From assembly GCF_000310185.1 (NCBI RefSeq), contig NZ_AMXD01000010.1, forward strand, positions 1 to 54,367: a DNA stretch of 54,367 nucleotides. Reading direction: 5' to 3'. The notes below the pieces were generated by a model. The model was not told the DNA's origin. It did not search any database and saw only the letters and a list, made by a program, of their open reading frames with translations. The stretch is from Thauera aminoaromatica S2. GTDB taxonomy: Bacteria; Pseudomonadota; Gammaproteobacteria; Burkholderiales; Rhodocyclaceae. This document shows positions 1-9,478 of the stretch, in pieces (within the stretch, counting starts at the first letter, position 1; every line of letters begins with the position of its first letter). The position numbers and the translations under genes are program-made.

Positions 1-743
1 CGTGCCATTCGTCCGCCGGCCGCCAGCCCGGCTTGACCATGAACGCGGTGCCGCGCAGGTCGCGGATCGATTCGATCGGCTCGCCCGCGGCCAGCCGATG
101 CGTCAGCGCCACCAGCGCACGCTCGGCGTTGCCGAACAGCAGGATGTCGGCCTTGGAGTCGGGCAGCACCGAGCGCCGCACCTTGTCCGACCAGTAGTCG
201 TAGTGCGCGATGCGGCGCAGCGAGGCCTCGATGCTGCCGATCACGATCGGCGTGCCGGGGTACGCCTCGCGCGCGCGCTGGGCATACACGGTCACCGCGC
301 GGTCCGGGCGCTTGCCGGCCTCGGCGCCGGGCGTGTAGGCGTCGTCGGAGCGGATCTTGCGGTCCGAGGTGTAGCGATTGACCAGCGAGTCCATGTTGCC
401 GGCGGTGATGCCGAAATACAGCCGCGGCCGCCCCAGCGCGCGGAAAGGCTCGGCCGAGTGCCAGTCGGGCTGGCTGAGGATGCCGACGCGGAAACCGTGC
501 GCCTCGAGCAGCCGTCCGACCAAGGCCATGCCGAAGCTCGGGTGGTCGATGTAGGCGTCGCCGGTGACGAGGATGACGTCGCATTCGTCCCAGCCCAGCG
601 CGTCCATCTCGGCGCGCGACATGGGCAGGAAGGGGGCGGCGCGGCAGCCGAGAACGGCGCCGGCAAAGAGGCTGGTCGCGACCGGGTCGGCAACGGCCCG
701 GGCGGTTTCGGAGTCGGGATGTGAAGGCATGATGGGCGCCATT
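1..743 (-). CDS. ygiQ: YgiQ family radical SAM protein (N-terminal part; cut by window edge)
   Basis: The reverse strand reads from ATG at 743 (M-A-P-I-M-P-S-H-P) or ATG at 731, in the same frame, and runs off the window. The protein shows the family's opening block [20 protein letters not shown], then [11 protein letters not shown], the [13 protein letters not shown] stretch and [17 protein letters not shown], all typical of the YgiQ N-terminal domain. The radical SAM CxxxCxxC cluster of this family lies further downstream and is outside the window. It sits 80 bp downstream of the ATP-grasp gene on the same strand, so co-transcription is possible. The function of YgiQ is not settled. Confidence 0.88.
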
Positions 744-822
744 GTATCGGGCAGGAGGGTCGACGACGTCTCCTTCGACTCCGATCGCGCGCCCGCATTC
801 CCCGCGCCGAGATCCCCTGGCT

Positions 823-2817
823 TCACGCCGGGAACTGCTCCAGCGCAACGCTCAGCTCCGCGCGCCCGATCTCCTCGAACGCGCCCGCCCCCTTGCCGCC
901 TTGCGCCGGCCCGACACCGCTGTAGCCCGACCCGGCGACGACGAGGACACGGTTGGAGCACGCCGGCACCAAGGATGCGAGCAACTCGTCGAGCAGGGCC
1001 TCGCTTCCGCGCCCGGGCGTGCCGGCCCCCGGTCCGCACGCGACGCGCGGCGACACCGCGGTGCCGGCGAGGACGAGCCAGTGGAAGCGATCCATTGGGA
1101 GTCCCGTCTGCAGGATCTCGTCGTCGTGGATGGCGAGCACGAGGGCATCCACACGCGGGTGGGTGAGCAACATCTGCCCCGAGGCGAACATGCCACCTCC
1201 CCGCACGAGCCATTCATCGTCGATCCCGGCTCCGCGCCGGTCGCACCAGCCCACTGCCCAACCCCGCTGGCGCAGTTGCATCACGAGGACCTCGCTCAAC
1301 GGCGGCGATCCCGCGTCGCCCAGCACGACTACGATCGGGATGCGTCCATCGCCACCGAGCCGCCTGCGCAGGATTTCACCGTAAAGATGTGGCGCCGTGG
1401 TCGCACCGAGCTGGGGTTGCGCATTGATCTCGCAGATCGCCGCCCCGGTCTCGAGCCAGGAGCGCGCGATGTCCGGCATCAGCACATCCACCCCGGCGAG
1501 GTCGAGCCTCAAGGCCTCCACCGCACGCACCGCCAGCGCGGCATTGTCGGGATGCACCCGCTCGTTCACCGCCACCGGCCTACCACCGCCGTTCACGTTG
1601 GCGATGCGGCGCAGCCGGACCTCCCGGCCGCGCGCAGGAACTGCGTCGGCGGCGAGTGTCTGCGCGGCAAGGAGGCGCCTTGCCTCGTCATCGAGGCTCA
1701 GCCTTTTCAGTGCGGCGTGAGGGCCTTCCCCGCGGCGCGGATCCCGATTCTCGCGCGCGACGAGTTCCTCGACGGTGGAGACGCCGTCACCGGTCACCCC
1801 GGCGGGAATCCGTTCGATGGCCCACAGCAATCTCCCATCGAGCACCGTCAGCCGGTAGTCCCTTCCGAAGACGTGCTTCTCGATCAGCACCCGAGGGGAG
1901 ACCGCGCTCGCACCGGCATAGGCGGCGCGAACCTCTTCCTCGGTCTCGAGACCGGTCGACACGCCCACGCCACCATCCCGGTCCACCGGCTTGACGACCA
2001 CGGGGAAGCCGAGCCGCCGTGCGACACGCACGGCTTCGTCCGCGTCGAACACCGCCTGATGGACGGGCACCGGCAGGCCCGCCTGCCGCAGCCGTGCAGC
2101 GGCGGCAAGCTTGTCGCGTGCCAGGGCGACGGCAAGACCTGGCGTCTGCAGGGTCAAGGTACTTTCCAGCCACTGGGCACGCCTGCCGTGGCCGTATTGA
2201 AAGCCTTCGAAGGCGAGCGCCATCACCGGTATGCCGAGCTCGTGCGCGGCACGCAGGAAGCGTGGCGTGTTGCCGCCGCGCGGGGCCTGCCGCCCCAGCG
2301 ACGCCAGGCCCGGGCGCAGGCGTTCCTCCATGCGCTCCAGCCGCATCGGGTCTGCGACCTCGAACGCGCCTTCGAAGAGCTCCAGCACCAGCGACCATGC
2401 CTGCCGGGTCGCATCCGCGCGTCCGGGCATCACGGGGAGCAACAGCGTGGTCCGCGCCGCCGGCCCCGTCTCCCGTCTCGGGAGCTGCAACACCTCCGCG
2501 GCTTCGAATACCGCCAGCCCTGCGCGCTGCAGCAGCGCGACCGCGCACGCACCCAGCAACGCCGCCCACACGCGCCAGGCCGCCGGTGTGGGCGGCTCGG
2601 TGCGCCACGGCAGATCCTCCCCCAGAGCCTTGCGCCAGGCCTGTCCGACGACCTGCCAGACAGGTCCCGGGTCGGCGCTATCCAGCGCCCCCATCGCATC
2701 GGCATCCGCCAGCACGCTGACCAGCATGCAGGGCTGGCGCCTGCCGCGAACATGACCGGGGACCAGGCGGCAAGGCCCGCTCCCAAACAGGCGGCCCTGC
2801 CGCTCCTGCCCGGTCAT
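823..2817 (-). CDS. Cyanophycin synthetase-like ATP-grasp ligase with degenerate Mur half (paralogue 1)
   Basis: Predicted 664 residues. ATG at 2817 is chosen because it overlaps the stop of the upstream methyltransferase as ATGA. Residues about 30-180 resemble the CphA N-domain. Residues about 205-475 form a CphA-type ATP-grasp domain: [37 protein letters not shown], the [17 protein letters not shown] block, [31 protein letters not shown] and the metal-binding end [11 protein letters not shown]. From [12 protein letters not shown] (about 490) the chain still follows the start of the CphA Mur ligase domain. GDAGSPPLS replaces the GTNGKTT loop, and the chain ends about 170 residues later, so only ATP-grasp chemistry (carboxylate-amine ligation through an acyl phosphate) is expected. 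The length resembles cyanobacterial CphA2. The substrate is unknown. Confidence 0.85.
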   Translation of the reverse strand: MTGQERQGRLFGSGPCRLVPGHVRGRRQPCMLVSVLADADAMGALDSADPGPVWQVVGQAWRKALGEDLPWRTEPPTPAAWRVWAALLGACAVALLQRAGLAVFEAAEVLQLPRRETGPAARTTLLLPVMPGRADATRQAWSLVLELFEGAFEVADPMRLERMEERLRPGLASLGRQAPRGGNTPRFLRAAHELGIPVMALAFEGFQYGHGRRAQWLESTLTLQTPGLAVALARDKLAAAARLRQAGLPVPVHQAVFDADEAVRVARRLGFPVVVKPVDRDGGVGVSTGLETEEEVRAAYAGASAVSPRVLIEKHVFGRDYRLTVLDGRLLWAIERIPAGVTGDGVSTVEELVARENRDPRRGEGPHAALKRLSLDDEARRLLAAQTLAADAVPARGREVRLRRIANVNGGGRPVAVNERVHPDNAALAVRAVEALRLDLAGVDVLMPDIARSWLETGAAICEINAQPQLGATTAPHLYGEILRRRLGGDGRIPIVVVLGDAGSPPLSEVLVMQLRQRGWAVGWCDRRGAGIDDEWLVRGGGMFASGQMLLTHPRVDALVLAIHDDEILQTGLPMDRFHWLVLAGTAVSPRVACGPGAGTPGRGSEALLDELLASLVPACSNRVLVVAGSGYSGVGPAQGGKGAGAFEEIGRAELSVALEQFPA

Positions 2818-3596
2818 GTCCGCCGCGCCGAGATGGTCATCAAGGACCAGTGCATGGCTGCACCACCGTTGGCGAGCGTGCTCACCCCGAGCTGGTCCTC
2901 GATCGCAGCCTGCGTATCGGCCGGGGTGGATGAACGCAGATCGAAGAGTTCGTGACAGAACATCGCCATTGCGGTTCGATCCGGAAAGACCCAATGAAAA
3001 TCGCGGATCGCGGCGTTCTCCACGGTCCAGCCCGCCTCGGCCAGTTCGCGGAGCGTGCGCTCGTCGAGGAAGATCCCCTCGTGCCCCGTGCTGTTGTGTC
3101 CTCCGACGTAGCCGTCGAGAAAGCGCGCCACGGCCGAGGCCGCCGCGACATCCGACACCACGAGCCGCCCCCCGGGCCGGACGACCCGATGCAGCTCGGA
3201 GAACAGCGGTCGCTTGTCGTCGAGGTGATGCACCCCCGCGAGGCTGATCGCCCGATCCACGGTCGCACGAGCCCAGGGCAAGGGCAGCAGCTGCGTGGGC
3301 TGCCCCGCCACGGCACCATGGTTCGTGAAGCTCGCGCAGGGTTCGTGACCCAGACAGGTGCAGCCGGACGGCAGATACGCCTGAAGATAGCCCCCGCCCG
3401 CCGGCACGTCGGCCACCACCATGCCCGGCGCCGGGGCTGCGGCCTCGATCGCCTGCTCGAACTCCTGCCTGCGGGCCTCCGGGTAACGCCTCATCGCGCG
3501 GTCGTAGGCCGAGCCGCGCTGGTCGAAAAGTTCCTGGTAGGTCTTGCTCAAGATTTCGCCATCATCACTTGCAGCGGCGCCCCGTGTGCGGCGCAT
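2814..3596 (-). CDS. Class I SAM-dependent methyltransferase
   Basis: Predicted 260 residues from ATG at 3596; an in-frame GTG at 3614 would add six residues. The SAM-binding motif I is VVADVPAGGGYL. It is followed by a post-I acidic region, the AISLAGVHHLDDK segment and RVVRPGGRLVVSDVAAA, the usual order in Methyltransf_11-type proteins. The stop overlaps the start of the ATP-grasp gene (ATGA), implying translational coupling and a shared pathway. The terminator of the upstream autotransporter lies just before the start, so a promoter is expected in the short interval 3597-3630. The methyl acceptor is unknown. Confidence 0.82.
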   Translation of the reverse strand: MRRTRGAAASDDGEILSKTYQELFDQRGSAYDRAMRRYPEARRQEFEQAIEAAAPAPGMVVADVPAGGGYLQAYLPSGCTCLGHEPCASFTNHGAVAGQPTQLLPLPWARATVDRAISLAGVHHLDDKRPLFSELHRVVRPGGRLVVSDVAAASAVARFLDGYVGGHNSTGHEGIFLDERTLRELAEAGWTVENAAIRDFHWVFPDRTAMAMFCHELFDLRSSTPADTQAAIEDQLGVSTLANGGAAMHWSLMTISARRT

Positions 3597-3630
3597 GGGA
3601 TCCGTCACCCGCACGGCCCGCCGCCGATCG

Positions 3631-3661
3631 AAAAAAAAGCCACGGGCGTTGAACCCGTGGC
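3631..3661 (-). terminator. Rho-independent terminator of the autotransporter gene
   Basis: On the minus strand an 8-bp stem (GCCACGGG / CCCGTGGC, loop of seven) is followed directly by eight T residues. It lies 27 bp past the autotransporter stop and before the methyltransferase, separating the two transcripts. Confidence 0.88.
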
Positions 3662-3687
3662 TCGAGCTTAGGACAGCGCTTGTCGAA

Positions 3688-6600
3688 TCAGAAGGCCTTG
3701 CGCGCCCTCAGCCACGCGGTGTGGTTGAGGAAGTCGCTGCGGCCCTCGACCTCGTAGCGGGCCGAGAACTCCCAGGACTCGATCGGCGTATTGACCAGCC
3801 CCAGGCCCGCGCGCACCAGCCACGGGCTCGGATCGACACCGCGGGTCACGAAGGAAGCCCCCGGCGCGCCGGCGAGCGTGGAGGTGATCGAGGACTGCTC
3901 GTTCTCGAAGTCGTAACCCACCCCCGCATGACCGACGAAGGTCAGCGTGTCCGACAGCTCGTGCGTGATCTTGCCGTCGAGCGACAGGATCAGCTCGCTG
4001 ACGGTGTTCTTGCCCACGCTGAGGTCGAGCGCGCCCGCGCCCTGCTCCTGATAGGCGTCATCCTTGATCCGGGCGTAGTCGAGGCGGACCGACGGCGTGA
4101 GCGTGGTCTTCTCGCTCATCGGGTAGGTACGCGCGATCCCGACCCCAGCCACGATGCTGCTGCTGTCGTAGCTGGAGGCGGCCACGCCGCCCGTCGTATG
4201 GCGCGTGCCGTCGGTGCTGTGACGACCGAAGCCGATCATGCCGTTGATGTCGGTGCGTTCATCCAGCGTGTGGCTGCCGTACAGCCCGAGCTGGTAGGTG
4301 TCGACATCGGCGGACTGCTTGGCCGCGCCGGTGCTGTCGACGTCGGTCTCGGAATATGCGAACAGCACGCCGACCCGGTTGGTATCGGTCACGATCGCAT
4401 CCACACCGACTGCGAGGCCGGCGGTGTCCGCATCGTAGCCGGAAGCGCCGCTGCGCGCGTCCTGCTCCGCCCAGCTGCCGAAGCCCTTCAGCCACATGCG
4501 CTTGTCGCCGAGGAAGCCGTCGCCGGACGAACGCCCGAGGTTGCTGTCGACCCGCGCCTGCACCACGCGATTCGCCCCGTGCAGCGCACCGAGCGTCGCC
4601 GTGGTGACGCCACCGCTGGCGAGCGGAAGCAGCGTGGCGACCTTGTCCGCGACCTCGCGGGCATTGCCCGAACCGGCCACATCGAAGAGGAAGTCACCCA
4701 AGGCTCCCGGCTGCGAGTCGGCCGATCCGAGCAGGCCGTCGAGCACACCGGCGACTCCCGTGGCCGAACTCAAGCCGGCCGTATTCACCGCGTTGGAGAT
4801 CGTGGTGAGGCCGGTGCCCACGACGGAGAGATCGAGGTCGTTGGGCGATGCGTCCGAAGTCGCCATGAAATTCAGCGGCAGGACGTTGTCCGTCACCTTC
4901 ACCGCACCCCGAGTGATGCCACCCTCGGCATACACCACGTCCTGCAGCACATCCCCGTTGGCGAGCGTGCTGGCCGGGTCGACCATGACGCGGACGCCGG
5001 TGCCATCGGCGAGTTGGGCCGTGCCACCGACATGCAGCGTGCCATAGCCGTTATCGACGACGGCATCCGCCTCGCCGCGGATCGGCACGACGTCGATCTT
5101 CAGCACGCCCGTCGCGCTCTGGGTGAAGTTGCCACCCACGTGGCTCCCGCCACGTTCCAGGGGCGATGCGGCCATCGCCACCATTTCGACTTCTTCCTCG
5201 GCGGGCGCCTCGGACTGATCGCTCAGCAGCCCACCGCTGTCGCGGATGTCGAGCATTCCCGCGTTGTTCATGGCGACCTCGCCACCGAGGAACAAGCGGC
5301 CCGACATCAAGCCACCCTGAAGGTTATTGACCGTTCCGGTGCCACCCGAGGCGATGACGGAAAACACCCCCGCCGACTCGATGCCGCCACGACCTTCTGC
5401 GGTGATGGTTCCGGAGTTGTTCAAGGTGCCGTAGAAGCCATCCTCCGGGACGTCCTCGCCGACCATCACGGCCAGAGTCGGCTCGCTCATGATCTCGTCG
5501 GCGCCGATCACGACGCCTGCGACGCCACTCATGCCCGTAGCGGCAGCCTCGGCAACTGCGCTGATCGTGCCACGGTTGTCGAGCACGCCGTCGGCGCCGA
5601 TGCCATGGACGACCAATACACCAACCGCACCTGCACCTGCGGTCTCCTCGACGTTCTCGCCGTTGGCGGTGACCGTCGCGGAAGCGGATGCATGAATGGT
5701 GCCCGTGTTCGTGAAGCGACCGTCGAAGCCATCCACCACGACGCCGTATGCGGACGCCCCGTCGTAGGATCGAGCCTCGGCCTCCTCGCCCGTGGCGACG
5801 GCCGAGAGGGTGGCTTCTGCCTGGATGGTTCCGGAGTTGGTGAAGTTGCCGGTGTAGACGCCCGGACCCGAAACCCAGATCTCGACGCCAGCCGCCTCGG
5901 CGCCTCCGGCATATGCGCTGGCGCTCGCGCCGCCATTCGCCAGGGCCGTGACCGTCGCGCGCGAAACGATGCTGCCGCCGTTTTCGAAGTCCCCGCCGGC
6001 ACCGCCGAAGCTGACACCCGAGGTCCATGCTTCACTGGCCATCGCTGCCGCAGCATCACCGGTTGCCGAGGCAGACACGATGGCGCTGGCCGACACCGAC
6101 CCGGTGTTCGAGACCTTGCCATCGACCACAGCGCTCCCGATACCTGCGGCGTCGGCGCCGTACGCCCCTGCGTAGGCCTCATCCTCGGCCTCGGCGACGG
6201 CTTCCGAGCGCGCCTCGGCGACAACCGTACCGCTGTTCTCGATACGCCCTTGCGAGGACACCAGCCCGGTACCCACACCGATGGCATACGTGCCACCTGC
6301 GCGCACCGCGACGCTCGTCGAAGGCGCCGGCTCATCTTCCATCGCGAGCAGGCTGTACCCCGCCTCGTAATCACGGCCTTGCGCGAGAGCCGTGGCTGTC
6401 ACCGTGCCCGCGTTGCGCAAGGTGCCCGAGACCTTGCCGTAAGAGTCTTCGCCGTCGTAATCCTCACCCGTGCCGAAACCGACCCCCACCGCGTTCGCGT
6501 AACCATCCTGCGTGATCGAAGTGGCATCGATCGTGCCGTCGTTGCCGATCGTGCCGGTCAGATCGCCGTAGCGGATCGATACGCCACGCGAACGTGCGTT

Positions 6601-8013
6601 CGACGCCTCGGCGCGCGCCGAGATTTCACCGTTGTTCTGCAGCGTCCCGGAGACGTTGTAGCCGACGCCGACCCCGTAGGCGCCGGCGTAGCCATCCTTG
6701 CTCACGGCTTCGGCAGCGATCTCGCCGTCGTTCTGGATCGTGCCGATCAGGTCGCCGGAATAGGTCGAAACACCGTAGGCGTGTGCATAGCCCTCCTCGG
6801 CCTCGCTGCGGGCGCCGATGCTGCCGCTGTTGGCGAGCTTGCCGACCAGATCGCCGGTGACGACGCCATAGGCCTTCGTGTAGGTCGAAGAGCCGCCTTC
6901 GCCCGCGGTCCGGACGGATTCCGCGCGGATCGTCCCGGCATTGTCGATCGTCCCGCTCATCGATCCGTAGGCTCGCACACCGTAGGCATTCGCGTAGCCG
7001 TACTGGTCGCCGCCGCTGACCTCGGTCCGGGCCAGGATCTCGCCCGAGTTGAGCAACTCTCCGGTCAGATCATCGCCGACATGCACGCCGACGGCCCACA
7101 TGTAATCCGAGTAGGAGGAATCCTCGCCTTCCGACGAGCGCTCGACCGATGCACTGATCCTGCCGGTGTTCTCGAGCGAGCCGGTGAGATCCTCTCCGAT
7201 CGAGACCCCGTAGGCTCGAGCGTAGTCATAGTCGTAGTAGTCGCTCCCGGCGCCATCAAGGCTCTCGACGTGGGCTTCGATGACACCGCTGTTGCCGAGC
7301 ACCCCGTTGAGCGATCCACGGATGCGGACGCTCTCGGCATCGGTGTAGGAATAGGAGGAACTTTCGGTACTACCCGTCCGGGACTCGGTCCGGACCTTAC
7401 CCGAGTTGGCCAGCGTCCCATCCACGTCGCCATCGATCGAGACGCCGTACGCCCCAGCGTATCGGTCGTTCTCCGTGGACACCTCGACCATGCCGTCGTT
7501 CGCAAGCGTCCCGCCGAGATCCCCCCTGACCAGCACGCCGTAAGCGTAGGCGTAATCGCTCCCCTGGCCGGTGGCGGAGACGGAGACCGTACCGGTCGAC
7601 GCATTGACGACGCCACCGGAGACCCGCCCCTCGAACAGCACGCCATGGGCGTAGGCGTAATAACCCTCGGCATCGGCCGCGAGCGCGCCCTGGTTCGCGA
7701 AGTTACGTGAATAAGGCGCTGCCATCACCTCGATCGCCACCACGTCCGAACCCGTGACCGCGACGCTCCCGCCGGCCGCGACGGTCACATCGACGTTCTC
7801 ATAGCATTGCGTGGAAGTCTGCGCGTCGGTGAGCGGATTTTGCCCCTCACAGGACTGCGCTGCGGCGAGGCCGGGCCCCATGAAAAGCGCTGCGATCGCG
7901 GTGGCCAGCGCCTTCCTGACCGACGAGGGCTTGCCCTTCGTCGAAGCATTCTCTCCAGCGACGATGTACGCGTTGCGCGCGTCGCTCCAGACGATACGAT
8001 GACTCTTGTTCAT
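3688..8013 (-). CDS. Type Va autotransporter with ESPR signal and repetitive passenger
   Basis: Predicted 1441 residues with a strong ribosome site (AAGGGAGG) 10 bp before ATG. The N-terminus MNKSHRIVWSDARNAYIVA is an extended signal peptide region (ESPR), followed by a hydrophobic segment ending near AAAQS. Residues about 70-1000 are a passenger built of many imperfect repeats of the type YAxAYGVxxxGDLxGxLxNxGxI, rich in Tyr, Gly and Asn, as expected for a beta-helix. Residues about 1160-1441 form the outer-membrane beta-barrel (MWLKGFGSWAEQD onwards) and end in Phe (ARKAF), the usual BAM recognition end. An adhesin or surface-structure role is likely. No protease catalytic motif was recognised. 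An IS21 copy lies 111 bp upstream and may affect its promoter. Confidence 0.92.
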   Translation of the reverse strand: MNKSHRIVWSDARNAYIVAGENASTKGKPSSVRKALATAIAALFMGPGLAAAQSCEGQNPLTDAQTSTQCYENVDVTVAAGGSVAVTGSDVVAIEVMAAPYSRNFANQGALAADAEGYYAYAHGVLFEGRVSGGVVNASTGTVSVSATGQGSDYAYAYGVLVRGDLGGTLANDGMVEVSTENDRYAGAYGVSIDGDVDGTLANSGKVRTESRTGSTESSSYSYTDAESVRIRGSLNGVLGNSGVIEAHVESLDGAGSDYYDYDYARAYGVSIGEDLTGSLENTGRISASVERSSEGEDSSYSDYMWAVGVHVGDDLTGELLNSGEILARTEVSGGDQYGYANAYGVRAYGSMSGTIDNAGTIRAESVRTAGEGGSSTYTKAYGVVTGDLVGKLANSGSIGARSEAEEGYAHAYGVSTYSGDLIGTIQNDGEIAAEAVSKDGYAGAYGVGVGYNVSGTLQNNGEISARAEASNARSRGVSIRYGDLTGTIGNDGTIDATSITQDGYANAVGVGFGTGEDYDGEDSYGKVSGTLRNAGTVTATALAQGRDYEAGYSLLAMEDEPAPSTSVAVRAGGTYAIGVGTGLVSSQGRIENSGTVVAEARSEAVAEAEDEAYAGAYGADAAGIGSAVVDGKVSNTGSVSASAIVSASATGDAAAAMASEAWTSGVSFGGAGGDFENGGSIVSRATVTALANGGASASAYAGGAEAAGVEIWVSGPGVYTGNFTNSGTIQAEATLSAVATGEEAEARSYDGASAYGVVVDGFDGRFTNTGTIHASASATVTANGENVEETAGAGAVGVLVVHGIGADGVLDNRGTISAVAEAAATGMSGVAGVVIGADEIMSEPTLAVMVGEDVPEDGFYGTLNNSGTITAEGRGGIESAGVFSVIASGGTGTVNNLQGGLMSGRLFLGGEVAMNNAGMLDIRDSGGLLSDQSEAPAEEEVEMVAMAASPLERGGSHVGGNFTQSATGVLKIDVVPIRGEADAVVDNGYGTLHVGGTAQLADGTGVRVMVDPASTLANGDVLQDVVYAEGGITRGAVKVTDNVLPLNFMATSDASPNDLDLSVVGTGLTTISNAVNTAGLSSATGVAGVLDGLLGSADSQPGALGDFLFDVAGSGNAREVADKVATLLPLASGGVTTATLGALHGANRVVQARVDSNLGRSSGDGFLGDKRMWLKGFGSWAEQDARSGASGYDADTAGLAVGVDAIVTDTNRVGVLFAYSETDVDSTGAAKQSADVDTYQLGLYGSHTLDERTDINGMIGFGRHSTDGTRHTTGGVAASSYDSSSIVAGVGIARTYPMSEKTTLTPSVRLDYARIKDDAYQEQGAGALDLSVGKNTVSELILSLDGKITHELSDTLTFVGHAGVGYDFENEQSSITSTLAGAPGASFVTRGVDPSPWLVRAGLGLVNTPIESWEFSARYEVEGRSDFLNHTAWLRARKAF

Positions 8014-8124
8014 GACGTCAAGCCTCCCTTAGAGAAGTCACGAGAAACACGTCCATCGACCCAGCCAGAGGGTCTCCGGATCAATCGTATGGCGCCAGTC
8101 TTCACGCTTGTTTCTCGCCCCCAT

Positions 8125-8177
8125 TGTCAGGCGACACCGTAAATTGACCCCCTAGCGACACGAGGAACTGACCCCCT
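8125..8177 (+). repeat. Left terminal inverted repeat of IS21 copy 1
   Basis: Imperfect match to the reverse complement of 10274-10326. Both ends open TGTCA(G/A)GCGACAC and contain two copies of an ACCCCCT motif, matching the multiple transposase-binding repeats of IS21 ends. Confidence 0.85.
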
Positions 8178-8197
8178 CGTTCGCGAGGAGGCCATCA

Positions 8198-9478
8198 TTG
8201 GAAACGAAGCACATCGAGGTGAATCCTGTACGCCGTCTGGTTTGCGGAGTGCAGGAGATGTTGGAGCCGGAGGCGGTCACGACGATCGTTCGGTTGGGGC
8301 AATCGGGCTGGGGTGCGAAGCGGATTGCGAAGGCGCTGGGCATCGCGCGCAACACGGTGCGGCGGTATCTGAACGCGGGCGGGCCGGTGGCGTACCGGCA
8401 GCCGCAGCGTGCCAGCGTGCTGGGCGGTCACGACGCATGGCTGCGGGAGCGTTTCCTGCAGCACCGGGGCAACTGCGACGTGGTGCGTCAGCAGTTGAGC
8501 AAGGAATTGGGGATCGAGACGAGCCTGCGCACGGTCGAGCGCGCGTGTCGAGGGTTCCGCCAGGAACTGGAGGCGAGTCGCCGTGCGACGATCCGCTTCG
8601 AGACCGGACCGGGCGAACAGATGCAGATCGACTTCGGCCAGACACGTGTGCTGATCGGCGGCGAGTCGGTGCGAGTGTTCCTGTTCGTGGCGACGCTGGG
8701 CTATTCGCGCCGGGGATTTGCGTGCGCGTTCCGGCACGAGCGCCAGAGTGCGTGGTTCGCTGGGATCGAGGCGGCGTTTGTCCACTTCGGCGGACGGCCG
8801 CAGACGCTGCTCATCGACAACGCCAAGGCGCTGGTCGACAAACACGACACGCAGACGCGCCAGGTCCGACTCAACAGCCGCTTCGAGGCGTTCTGCCGGC
8901 ACTGGGATATCCGTGCCAAGGCGTGCGCGCCGTTTCGCGCGCGCACCAAGGGCAAGACCGAGAACGGCGTGGGCTACGTGAAGAAGAACGCCATCGCCGG
9001 CCATGCTTTCGAGAGCTGGACGGCGATGGAGGCGCACCTGGCGCGCTGGCAGCGCGAGGTGGCCGATGTGCGCATCCACGGTACGACCGGTGTCACGCCC
9101 GCTGAGCGCTTCGACTTGGAGCGTGAACACCTGCGTCCGGTTGCCGGGATCGCCCCCTTCCTGCAGGTGCGCGAGCTCGTGCGCCGAGTCAATGCGGAGG
9201 GCTGCATCGAGCTCGACACCAACGCCTACAGCGTGCCGTGGCGGCTGATTGGCGAGACGGTGACGGTCGTGGTCAGCGCCGACACCGTGGTGGTCGAGTA
9301 CGCCGGCGAGGAAGTCGCCCGCCATGCGGAGCTCGCCGGCAGTCGCGGTCGCAGCATCGAGCGCAGCCACCTGCTGGGTGGGTCGCTGCCGCCGGCCCAG
9401 ATCGAGGCGCCGCCGCCCACCGATGCGCTGCTGCGTCCGCTGGCCGAGTACGAAGCGCTCGTCGGAGGAGGCTGGTGA
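8198..9478 (+). CDS. istA: IS21 transposase IstA (copy 1)
   Basis: Predicted 426 residues from TTG at 8198, preceded by GAGGAGG about 7 bp upstream; ATG at 8258 is an alternative. An N-terminal helix-turn-helix (GWGAKRIAKALGIARNTVRRYL) binds the ends. The DDE-type catalytic core shows QIDFGQ, LLIDNAKALV and a Glu in KTENGVGYVKKN. The stop overlaps the istB start (ATGA at 9475-9480 region), as usual for IS21 elements. Confidence 0.93.
   Translation: METKHIEVNPVRRLVCGVQEMLEPEAVTTIVRLGQSGWGAKRIAKALGIARNTVRRYLNAGGPVAYRQPQRASVLGGHDAWLRERFLQHRGNCDVVRQQLSKELGIETSLRTVERACRGFRQELEASRRATIRFETGPGEQMQIDFGQTRVLIGGESVRVFLFVATLGYSRRGFACAFRHERQSAWFAGIEAAFVHFGGRPQTLLIDNAKALVDKHDTQTRQVRLNSRFEAFCRHWDIRAKACAPFRARTKGKTENGVGYVKKNAIAGHAFESWTAMEAHLARWQREVADVRIHGTTGVTPAERFDLEREHLRPVAGIAPFLQVRELVRRVNAEGCIELDTNAYSVPWRLIGETVTVVVSADTVVVEYAGEEVARHAELAGSRGRSIERSHLLGGSLPPAQIEAPPPTDALLRPLAEYEALVGGGW

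Noticed and set aside
742-2955. A 737-codon open frame on the plus strand
   Set aside because: Antisense to the ATP-grasp gene, with no recognisable domain and His/Arg-rich composition.
5324-7673. Short regularly spaced repeats in DNA
   Set aside because: They are codon-level reflections of the autotransporter passenger repeats, not a separate DNA repeat system.
3544-7710. A 1388-codon open frame on the plus strand
   Set aside because: It is the mirror of the autotransporter repeats; its apparent repetitiveness is a by-product of the real passenger.
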